Shown in pieces: positions 16,011-23,102 of a stretch of DNA of 24,343 nt. The stretch is from positions 1 through 24,343 of the forward strand of contig JBCCEJ010000085.1 in the NCBI GenBank assembly GCA_039030335.1. Direction: 5' to 3'. The position numbers were made by a program, and so were the translations under genes. The notes below the pieces were generated by a model. It did not search any database. It was not told the origin of the DNA and saw nothing but the letters and a program-made list of their open reading frames with translations. The stretch comes from JBCCEJ01 sp039030335 (GTDB lineage: Bacteria; Pseudomonadota; Gammaproteobacteria; HK1). Numbering within the stretch: position 1 is the first letter of the stretch; each line of letters begins with the position of its first letter.

Positions 16011-17324
16011 TTAGCGGTAACCAGCCGCTTCCATCGCGTCGTTGGTCAGGGCCTGGGCCTTCTGAAGCGCCTGCTCGACCGTCTGCTGGCCGGCGTAGGC
16101 CGCGGAGAACTCCTGACTCACTTCGGTCGCGATGCCCGCGAACTCCGGAATGGCCGCAAACTGAATGCCCACGTACGGGCTCGGTTTGACGGTCGAGTCG
16201 TTCGGATCTGCCGACAGGATGGAATCCAGCGTCATCTGCGCGAACGGGACCTTCTTGTACTCAGGGTTTTCGTACAGCGACGTGCGCGCACCGGGCGGTA
16301 CGTTAGCCCAGCCTTCCTTCGACGCGACCAGCTCGATATAGCTCTTCGAGGTCGCCCATTCGATGAACTGCTTGGCTGCAGCCTCTTTCTGGGTGCCGGC
16401 CGGGATCGCGAGTGCCCATGCCCACAGCCAGTTGGAGCGCTTGCCCAGACCATTATCCGGAGCCAGCGCGAAGCCAACCGAGTCTGCGACGGTCGAATCT
16501 TTCGGGTTGGTCACGAAGGAGGCCGCGACCGTGGCATCGATCCACATGCCGCATTTGCCTTGCTGGAACAGAGACAGATTCTCGTTGAAGCCGTTGGTGG
16601 CATACCCCGGAGGACCGGCTTCTTTCATCATGTTGACGAAGAAGGTCAGCGTGTTCTTCCACTCAGGCTGGTCAAACTGGGCGTTCCATTTTTCATCAAA
16701 CCAGCGGGCCCCAAAAGAGTTCGACATCGCGGTGATGAAAGCACCGCCCTCACCCCAGCCAGCTTTTCCGCGCAGGCAGATGCCGTTGATGTCATTGGTG
16801 CGGTCGGTCATCGCTTTGGCGGCCTTGGCGATGAAGTCCCACGTCGGCGCTTTGGGCATCTTCATGCCGGCTTTGGCCATCAGGTCAGTGCGGTACATGA
16901 CCATGGAAGATTCGCCATAGAAGGGCGCCGCGAAGAGCGTCCCCTTGTAGGAGAGGCCGCCTGACATGGCGGGCAGGATGTCCTTGACGTCGTACCCGGC
17001 GCTCAAGTCATTCAGCGGCACAAGCCACCCGTTCTTGCCCCAGATCGGCGTCTCGTACATGCCGATCGTCATGATATCGAAGGCACCACCCTTGGTCGTG
17101 ATGTCAGTCGTGACCCGCTGGCGCAGTACATTTTCTTCCAGGGTGACCCACTTGACCTGGTGGCCTGTCTTTGCCGTGAAGTCGCTGGTCAGACCCTGCA
17201 TGCGGATCATGTCACCGTTATTGACGGTGGCGATGGTAAGGGTGGTCTGTGCCTGCGCGGTGCCTGTCATGACGGCCAGAGACAGGGCCGCCGCGCAGCC
17301 GGCGGCAAGGGATGACATTCTCAT
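16011..17324 (-). CDS. mtlE: Polyol ABC transporter periplasmic binding protein (SmoE/MtlE type)
   Basis: A 437-residue extracellular solute-binding protein of the family-1 class that captures the polyol in the periplasm. Seen: a signal peptide MRMSSLAAGCAAALSLAVMT...AQA with likely cleavage after residue 25, then a mature start QTTLTIATVNNGDMIRMQ. Downstream come FGARWFDEKWNAQFDQPEW and FQQGKCGMWIDATVAASFV, which resemble SmoE/MtlE proteins. The frame extends 39 codons upstream, but the ATG at 17324 follows GGAG by eight bases and begins the signal peptide; an ATG two codons later (17318) is a weaker alternative. It is the first gene of the eight-gene operon, transcribed away from the AraC regulator gene. 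Mannitol, sorbitol and arabitol are inferred ligands. Confidence 0.93.
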   Translation of the reverse strand: MRMSSLAAGCAAALSLAVMTGTAQAQTTLTIATVNNGDMIRMQGLTSDFTAKTGHQVKWVTLEENVLRQRVTTDITTKGGAFDIMTIGMYETPIWGKNGWLVPLNDLSAGYDVKDILPAMSGGLSYKGTLFAAPFYGESSMVMYRTDLMAKAGMKMPKAPTWDFIAKAAKAMTDRTNDINGICLRGKAGWGEGGAFITAMSNSFGARWFDEKWNAQFDQPEWKNTLTFFVNMMKEAGPPGYATNGFNENLSLFQQGKCGMWIDATVAASFVTNPKDSTVADSVGFALAPDNGLGKRSNWLWAWALAIPAGTQKEAAAKQFIEWATSKSYIELVASKEGWANVPPGARTSLYENPEYKKVPFAQMTLDSILSADPNDSTVKPSPYVGIQFAAIPEFAGIATEVSQEFSAAYAGQQTVEQALQKAQALTNDAMEAAGYR

Positions 17325-17381
17325 GGTGTCGTCTCCATCTGAGAGCGTATTCGGTATTCGCCTGGTCAATTTAGGTGCGAC

Positions 17382-17490
17382 GAAGCGCGCCACTCCAGTA
17401 CGAAGGAAACAATTATGTGTACTATGTTTACTTCGCCACACCGCCCAGATCGGTCTAAGCGACTGATTTGTTAATTACTTTGAAGCGCGC
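17382..17490. repeat. Two 9-bp direct repeats exactly 100 bp apart in the operon control region
   Basis: GAAGCGCGC occurs at 17382-17390 and again at 17482-17490, in the 199-bp region between the divergent binding-protein and AraC genes. The upstream copy lies 34 bases before the ATG of the AraC gene and the other 58 bases before the binding-protein ATG. AraC-family activators bind direct repeats, sometimes at distant sites, so these could be regulator sites. The motif is GC-rich and short, so chance is possible. A -10-like CATAAT is present between them on the minus strand, with no good -35, as expected of activator-dependent promoters. Confidence 0.3.
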
Positions 17491-17523
17491 GGAACCACGC
17501 AGGCATAGCAAAAGTATCTTTTC

Positions 17524-18492
17524 ATGGCGGCACCAACGGAGTGCAGGTCATTGGCAGGCACGCGCCAACCATCGAGCAGCCCGGTTGTAAGCGGCTCACA
17601 TCACCGGCCTGAATTCGAGGTGGTCGATTCCACGCTCGGCGCCGTGCGCTATCTCGAGCACGGATACCCGAGCCCGCTGGTGCGCTGGCACTGCCACAAC
17701 GAGTATGAGCTGCATTTCATCGCCGCCTCGTCAGGCCGGGTGTTCGTAGGTGATTACATTGGCGAGTTTCGACCCGGCCACCTCGTCCTTACCGGTCCCC
17801 TGCTGCCCCACAACTGGATCACGGTCGACAATCCGGATACACGCTTTCCGCTGAGAGACCAGGTTATCCAGTTCGACCATCGGACCGTGGAGCATGTCGC
17901 CGGGCAGGTGCCCGAACTGCGCGAACTCCTGCCACTGCTCGAGCGCGCCAGGGTCGGGCTCGAGTTCCACGGGCTGCGCGAGCAGGGCGCGGCGTTCATG
18001 ACTGCCATCCGCGATTCATCCGGCCCGAGCCGCTTCGCGCGCTTCTGCGAGTTCCTGCATCTGCTTGCGGGGTATGACGACTGCACAACCCTGTCGACCA
18101 TGCAGTTCGACCACCAGACCGACGATCCGGCGCATGACCGCGTGAACGAAGTGGTCAACTTCGTCATGCACCACTACCACGAGAACGTCACGCTTGCGCA
18201 GGTCGCGGAACTCGCGGGAATGAATCCGAGCTACTTCTCGCGTTTCTTCCGGAAAGCCACCGGTAATACGCTGAGCGAGTTCCTCACGCGCATCCGGATC
18301 AGCAAAGCCTGCGAACTGTTGACGACCAGTGACCGCCGCATCACCAGCATCTGCCACGATGTCGGCTACAACAATGTCGCCAACTTCAACCGGCGGTTTC
18401 TCGCGCGCAAACACGTGACACCGCGCGACTACAGGCGCGAAGCACGTGCCCGGCTGAGGCGCGGCGAAGAGGTTGGCGGGGCGGTTCAGTGA
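17524..18492 (+). CDS. AraC-family regulator, probable activator of the polyol operon (MtlR-like)
   Basis: A 322-residue one-component regulator. Seen: an N-terminal cupin-like sensing region with RWHCHNEYELHFI (54-66), FVGDYIGEFRPGHLVLTGP (74-92) and LPHNW. The C-terminal AraC domain has two helix-turn-helices: VTLAQVAELAGMNPSYFSRFF (222-242) and RITSICHDVGYNNVANFNRRF (272-292), ending VTPRDYRR. The length is close to Pseudomonas MtlR (about 300). It is divergent from the binding-protein gene with a 199-bp control region, as expected for an activator responding to mannitol, sorbitol or arabitol. No clear Shine-Dalgarno precedes the ATG at 17524, so the N-terminal about 25 low-complexity residues are uncertain. 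A role in polyol control is inferred from position. Confidence 0.9.
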   Translation: MAAPTECRSLAGTRQPSSSPVVSGSHHRPEFEVVDSTLGAVRYLEHGYPSPLVRWHCHNEYELHFIAASSGRVFVGDYIGEFRPGHLVLTGPLLPHNWITVDNPDTRFPLRDQVIQFDHRTVEHVAGQVPELRELLPLLERARVGLEFHGLREQGAAFMTAIRDSSGPSRFARFCEFLHLLAGYDDCTTLSTMQFDHQTDDPAHDRVNEVVNFVMHHYHENVTLAQVAELAGMNPSYFSRFFRKATGNTLSEFLTRIRISKACELLTTSDRRITSICHDVGYNNVANFNRRFLARKHVTPRDYRREARARLRRGEEVGGAVQ

Positions 18493-18716
18493 GCGTGGCT
18501 CTTGTCGGCACTCGGGGTAATGGCTGCGAGTCAGCTACGCCACCACACACCGCGTGCCACGCACTCCCAAAGTTGACGGCCGAAGGTATGTCGAGTTAGA
18601 CAAGCCTCTGCGCAGACGGCTGGACGTGCAGGCAAGGCAACCGCCACCCTTCGCGATCTGCGTCTGAACGGAGCCCGCTCGCGGGCCGGATACCGCGCCC
18701 GGAAGGACCCATCGCC

Positions 18717-21410
18717 GTGCAGCTTACATGGCAGTACACGCACCACATCTGGCCGATCGTCCTCGCCATCCTGACGGCGACTTCCATCGCCATCTACGCA
18801 TGGCCGCGCCGGCAGGTGCCCGGTGCGACGCCGCTCATCGCCATCTGTTGCCTCGTGGTCATGCGGTCCGTCGGCGCCGCGTTCGTGATGCTGGGAACCT
18901 CCGAGGTCCAGTTCATCCTGGCTTCTCAAATCATCCTGTGCGTCTTCATCATCGCGCCCGCCTTCTACTTCTATCTCGGCCTCGAGATCTACGCCGATCG
19001 GCGGGTTCGGCTGCGAAAGTGGACGCTGCTGCTGCTCGCCGAGCCAATCGCGGTGTTCTGCATCTGGGCCGTCTGGGGCTACGACGCCGCCCTTCTGGAA
19101 GTAGTTGGGGTGAAACAGCGCGGCGCGGTGTTCCTGCCGGTCATGGACATCAAGCCTGCATTCAAGCTGCACGCTCTCTACAGCTTTGCGCTACTGCTGG
19201 CCTCGGCGATTTTGTTGGCGATGGTGGCCGTGCGCTCAGCGCGATCGCAGCGTTGGCACGTCGCGCCGCTCACGGCAGCCGCCGTGATGCCGTTACTCAC
19301 GAATATCCTGCACCTGCTGGATGTGCATCCGCGCATCTACACACCGCTCGGGCACACCGTCATGTGCCTTTGTATCGCTTACTGCCTGTTCCGCTTCCGA
19401 CTCCTGGATGTGATGCCGATCGCGCGCGCGACGGTGTTTCACAACATGAGCGCCGGCATGGTGGTGCTGGATGCCAACGACCGCGTTGTCGAGATGAACC
19501 CGGCTGCAACGACACTGCTTGGCCCTGATATCGACCGACTGCAGGCATTACCCACAAACGTGCGCGGTCAATTGGCCGACCCATCCTCACTGCCAGGGCC
19601 GCCCGCCCGACAGGCCATTACGCTGCAGCACGAGTCGGGGCGGCGCTTCGTAGAGGTTTGGCAATCCGCGTTGTCGGGAGGAGATGGCCGCGCGCACGGT
19701 AGGCTTGTCGAGCTTCACGATGTCACCGATCGGGAAGCACTCGAGCAACAAAGACAGCATTATCTGGAGGCGCTTGAGCAGACCAAGCAGGAACTGGAAC
19801 GCGTGGATCGGATGAAGGCGCGATTCTTCACGCATATCTCCCACGAATTCAGAACCCCGTTAACGCTCACTCTGGGACCAGTAAACGGGGTTCGACGTGG
19901 ACACTTCGGGCCGGTGCCCGCGGAGGCGCTGAGCCAACTCGATACCGCAGCGCGAAATGCTAAACGGGCGCTGGACCTCGTAGAGGAACTACTCGAGCTG
20001 GCGGAACTCGACGGCGGCGCGGTTACGGTGACCTCGCGTAGGCTGCCACTGGAGCCGTTGGTGCGCAGCGTCATCGCGCTATTCGACTCCACCGCCACGC
20101 TGCGCGGTGTACGCCTGCTAGTCGAATCTGACGACACCGCGCAGATGGCCGAAGTGGATCCGGTGCATCTGGAAAAAGTGCTCGTCAATCTGGTCGCGAA
20201 CGCTCTGGCGGCCTCAGATACCGGCGATACGATCACCGCCAGCATCTTCACCGACGCACAGGCACGCCCCACCATCCGGGTGACCGACACCGGTATCGGC
20301 ATTGCACCCGACGAACTCGAACAGGTGTTCGACCGCTTTCATCGCATCGAACACCAGGATACGCCGCGCACCCGAGGCTCCGGCATCGGGCTGGCACTCT
20401 GCCGCGAGCTGATGACCCTGATGGGCGGCGCCCTGACCGCGAACAGCGTCAAGGGGGAATGGGCTGAGTTCACCGTGACACTGAAGCCAGCGGTAGACCG
20501 CGCATGCTCAGGAGTCGCGCCAGATACCGACATTTCGCGTGCACCGTCAGACCCCGGTGTGGAGCCGGCGCAGACCGTCGCTGTAACGCCAGTCGATACG
20601 ATCGAGGTCGAACGACCGGCGGCGTCCGATACCCCGCTGATCGTCATCATCGACGACAACGACGACATGCGCGCCTACATCCGCAGTTCGCTTGGCGGTC
20701 ACTATCAGATCGTAGAAGCCGTAGACGGCGAAGAGGGCATTGCGCTGGCCCGCGAGCTCGTACCGAGCGTCGTCGTGAGCGATGTCATGATGCCAGGCCT
20801 GGACGGATTCGACCTCTGCACGGCGCTCCGGCAGGACCCGCGTACGAGTCACGTCGTCGTCGTTCTGTTGACGGCACGCGCCGACGCCTCCAGCCGCCAT
20901 AAGGGTTGGGCGAGAGGCGCTGATGACTACATCACGAAGCCATTCGATGGAGTCGACCTGTCAGCGCGCATTGACAACTTGTGCGCGCAACGACGGCGAC
21001 TTGCGGAGCGCATTCGCGAACCCGCCCTGGGTGGCGGTGCCGGACGCACAGAGGTAACCAGCGCCGATCTGGCAACACTCGAAACACGCGACCAAAAGCT
21101 CCTCGTAGTACTTACTCGCGGCGTGGAAGAGCGGATCGCGGACCCGGATCTGCGCATTGATTCGCTGGCCCGTTTGTGCGCCATGAGTGAGCGTCAGCTC
21201 CGCCGAAAGTTGCGGGCGCTCACGGGCGAATCGCCTAACGGATTCGTTCGGCGGCTGCGTCTGGACCACGCCGCAAGCGCTTTGCAAATCGGTTCGAGCA
21301 GCGTCGCAGAGGTAGCCTATGCGTCCGGTTTCTCCAGCGCTTCGTATTTTTCCCAGTGCTTTCGGGAGCGCTTCGGTATGTCACCCAGCGAGTTCGTTTC
21401 CAGCGCTTAG
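18717..21410 (+). CDS. Hybrid sensor histidine kinase/response regulator with AraC-type output domain
   Basis: An 897-residue single-chain two-component system. Domains seen in order: about seven hydrophobic segments (residues 10-228), like the N-terminal histidine-kinase 7TM family; a PAS-like region (about 236-340, FHNMSAGMVVLDANDRVVEM); a coiled coil; HisKA with phospho-acceptor His376 in FTHISHEFRTP; HATPase with Asn495, DTGIGI (524-529) and GSGIGLAL (554-561); a receiver with acidic Asp646/Asp647, phospho-acceptor Asp689 (SDVMMPG), Thr719 and Lys741 (KPF); then a linker and a C-terminal AraC HTH (about 795-896, ending GMSPSEFVSS). All key catalytic residues are present. The GTG start at 18717 follows GGAAGGA by nine bases. 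It would sense at the membrane and bind DNA while membrane-tethered. It lies 224 bases after the AraC gene on the same strand. Signal and targets are unknown. Confidence 0.92.
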   Translation: MQLTWQYTHHIWPIVLAILTATSIAIYAWPRRQVPGATPLIAICCLVVMRSVGAAFVMLGTSEVQFILASQIILCVFIIAPAFYFYLGLEIYADRRVRLRKWTLLLLAEPIAVFCIWAVWGYDAALLEVVGVKQRGAVFLPVMDIKPAFKLHALYSFALLLASAILLAMVAVRSARSQRWHVAPLTAAAVMPLLTNILHLLDVHPRIYTPLGHTVMCLCIAYCLFRFRLLDVMPIARATVFHNMSAGMVVLDANDRVVEMNPAATTLLGPDIDRLQALPTNVRGQLADPSSLPGPPARQAITLQHESGRRFVEVWQSALSGGDGRAHGRLVELHDVTDREALEQQRQHYLEALEQTKQELERVDRMKARFFTHISHEFRTPLTLTLGPVNGVRRGHFGPVPAEALSQLDTAARNAKRALDLVEELLELAELDGGAVTVTSRRLPLEPLVRSVIALFDSTATLRGVRLLVESDDTAQMAEVDPVHLEKVLVNLVANALAASDTGDTITASIFTDAQARPTIRVTDTGIGIAPDELEQVFDRFHRIEHQDTPRTRGSGIGLALCRELMTLMGGALTANSVKGEWAEFTVTLKPAVDRACSGVAPDTDISRAPSDPGVEPAQTVAVTPVDTIEVERPAASDTPLIVIIDDNDDMRAYIRSSLGGHYQIVEAVDGEEGIALARELVPSVVVSDVMMPGLDGFDLCTALRQDPRTSHVVVVLLTARADASSRHKGWARGADDYITKPFDGVDLSARIDNLCAQRRRLAERIREPALGGGAGRTEVTSADLATLETRDQKLLVVLTRGVEERIADPDLRIDSLARLCAMSERQLRRKLRALTGESPNGFVRRLRLDHAASALQIGSSSVAEVAYASGFSSASYFSQCFRERFGMSPSEFVSSA

Positions 21411-21469
21411 CCTGGGTGGACTCGCTGGGTTCGTGTTCGGAACAAGGGACCAGAGGCGCGCATAATGCT

Positions 21470-22651
21470 TCAGCGCTCTCCCAGCCAGTCCGACACAACC
21501 GCCTCGGCGTGCTCGTTCAACAACGGCGCCGGACCGATTGCCGGCGGCTCACCGCCGAAGCGTACCGGCCAGCCGCTCATGACGTAGTCGCCTGCTTTGG
21601 CGTGGTGCATCGTCTGACGAATCTTGCGGGTTTCAAACGTCTTGTCGTCCGCCAGCTCGCGGGTATCGAGTACCGCACCGGCAGGAATCGAAGCGGCGCC
21701 AACCAGATCCATTGCCGTGTGTTTGTCGTGCTGGAGGGTCCACTCGGCGATCATTACATCCACCTCGGTGCGATGCTCGATGCGGGCCGCCGCGGAGTTG
21801 AAGCGCTCATCGCCGATGAGGTCTTCACGGCCGATCACACCGAGTAACCGGTCCCAGTGATCCGGGTTCGCCGGGCTGGTGAAGATATAGACGTAGTCGT
21901 TCGGCCCGCCACCCTTGCACGGATAAACGCCGATCGGCGGCCAGCCGCCCCCGACCGTTCGCGAGCCGGCGCGGGGTGCCGCACCGCCGCCCGAGCGCTC
22001 CATGTGCGCAAAGGCATTGCGGATGTAGTGCAACACGGCGTCTTGCATCGCGACCTCCAGATGCTCACCTTCACCGGTGCGCAGGCGCCGCACGTACGCG
22101 CCCAGGATCGAAATGGCCATCAGCATGCCGGTGCCGGTGTCGCCGATGGTCGCGCCGGGTTTGCAAGGCGGCCCGTCCTCCTCGCCGGTTACAGACATCA
22201 GCCCGCCAACCGCCTGGGCGATCATGTCGAAGGCGAGGTTGTTCTCGTACGCGGTGCCAGCGCCAAATCCTTTCACCTGACAGTAGATGATGGCGGGATT
22301 GATAGCCTTGATGGCGTCGTATCCGAGCCCGAGGCGTTCGATGGCACCCGGCGCGAAGTTCTCGATCATCACGTCTGCCTCGGCAGCCAGTCGCTTCAGT
22401 GTGGCGAGTCCGTCCGGGTCTTTGAGATTGAGTGCGATCGATCGCTTCGACGAGTTGTATTGCAGGAAATACTGGGCATCGACATCCGAGCCGGTCCGGC
22501 CAATTCCACGCCCCGGATCGCCGGTCTTGGGATTCTCGACCTTGACGACATCGGCGCCCAGCCAGGCGAGTGCCTCGGTGCACGACGGGCCTGCCTCGAA
22601 CTGAGTCAGATCCAATATCCTGAGTCCGGCCAGACAGTTCTCTCCGCTCAT
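21470..22651 (-). CDS. CaiB/BaiF family (class III) CoA-transferase
   Basis: A 393-residue CoA-transferase that moves CoA between carboxylic acids in the cytoplasm. Seen: N-terminal LRILDLTQFEAGPSCTEALAWLGADVVKVENP, the hallmark opening of the family (continuous at residues 10-41), NSSKRSIALNLKDPDG, ADVMIENFAPGAIERLGLGY and the catalytic Asp171 in ATIGDTGTGM, the counterpart of Asp169 in formyl-CoA transferase Frc. The length is normal for a single-copy family member (Frc is about 416). ATG at 22651 with GGAG seven bases upstream. It stands alone: convergent with the hybrid kinase gene (59-bp gap) and divergent from the glycosyltransferase. Donor and acceptor acids cannot be deduced; formyl-/oxalyl-CoA or succinyl-CoA-type activity are options. 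Confidence 0.93.
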   Translation of the reverse strand: MSGENCLAGLRILDLTQFEAGPSCTEALAWLGADVVKVENPKTGDPGRGIGRTGSDVDAQYFLQYNSSKRSIALNLKDPDGLATLKRLAAEADVMIENFAPGAIERLGLGYDAIKAINPAIIYCQVKGFGAGTAYENNLAFDMIAQAVGGLMSVTGEEDGPPCKPGATIGDTGTGMLMAISILGAYVRRLRTGEGEHLEVAMQDAVLHYIRNAFAHMERSGGGAAPRAGSRTVGGGWPPIGVYPCKGGGPNDYVYIFTSPANPDHWDRLLGVIGREDLIGDERFNSAAARIEHRTEVDVMIAEWTLQHDKHTAMDLVGAASIPAGAVLDTRELADDKTFETRKIRQTMHHAKAGDYVMSGWPVRFGGEPPAIGPAPLLNEHAEAVVSDWLGER

Positions 22652-23102
22652 GCACTCACTCCGTATTACTTCGAATTCGCGGCGACCAGGTTCATCTTAA
22701 CCACCGGCAGGCGCTGGCACACGCCCAACGGCCTCGACGACAGCCATAGGGCTCGCCAAGCGTGAATGTCGACAGGGCGACACGGGCCGTGAACAGCAAC
22801 CAGAGCAGCAGACAAGGCTGCGATAAGCCTATCGCATGCTCTTAGTGCCCTTGCACCGAGGTGACCGGGCGGAATGCACGCGCCGTTGAGTCGCGCAACG
22901 CGTATGCGACAATACTATGGAGAAGGGTCCGAAGGACGTTCCTGAAGGTCAAGCGGGACCTGACGCCAACGATCGCTGGTAAGCACGCTTGCACTAATGA
23001 CATCAGGTCGGTTCGTTGTCATCGCATGGTTCGCAGAGCCAGTGCCGTGTCTTCGCCTGGACTCTCTACCTGGCTGAGCATCTCCCTTTCGGAGGAATCG
23101 AG
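22652..23102. other. 451-bp non-coding region between divergent CoA-transferase and glycosyltransferase genes
   Basis: No convincing gene is seen. A possible 81-codon frame (22861-23106, +) has basic, low-quality composition and runs into the glycosyltransferase start, so it is not called. The region must carry promoters for both flanking genes, but no -35/-10 pair with correct spacing stands out; TTGAGT at 22886-22891 followed by AATACT at 22911 has a spacer that is too long. A 7-bp dyad at 22819-22836 is listed separately. GGAGG at 23091-23095 is the ribosome-binding site of the downstream gene. Confidence 0.5.
22819..22836. repeat. Short inverted repeat in the intergenic region
   Basis: TGCGATA-AGCC-TATCGCA is a perfect 7-bp inverted repeat with a 4-base centre. 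It lies about 170 bases upstream of the CoA-transferase start and 267 bases upstream of the glycosyltransferase start. It could be a protein-binding dyad or a small hairpin; no T-run marks it as a terminator. Its function is unknown. Confidence 0.35.

Noticed and set aside
17325..17441. N-terminal extension of the binding-protein gene to 17441
   Set aside because: The extra 39 residues precede a clear signal peptide, and a good GGAG site sits before the ATG at 17324.
18673..18686. GCCCG-CTCG-CGGGC hairpin before the hybrid kinase gene
   Set aside because: Only a 5-bp GC stem in a GC-rich leader, with no T-run or other sign of function; expected by chance at this GC content.
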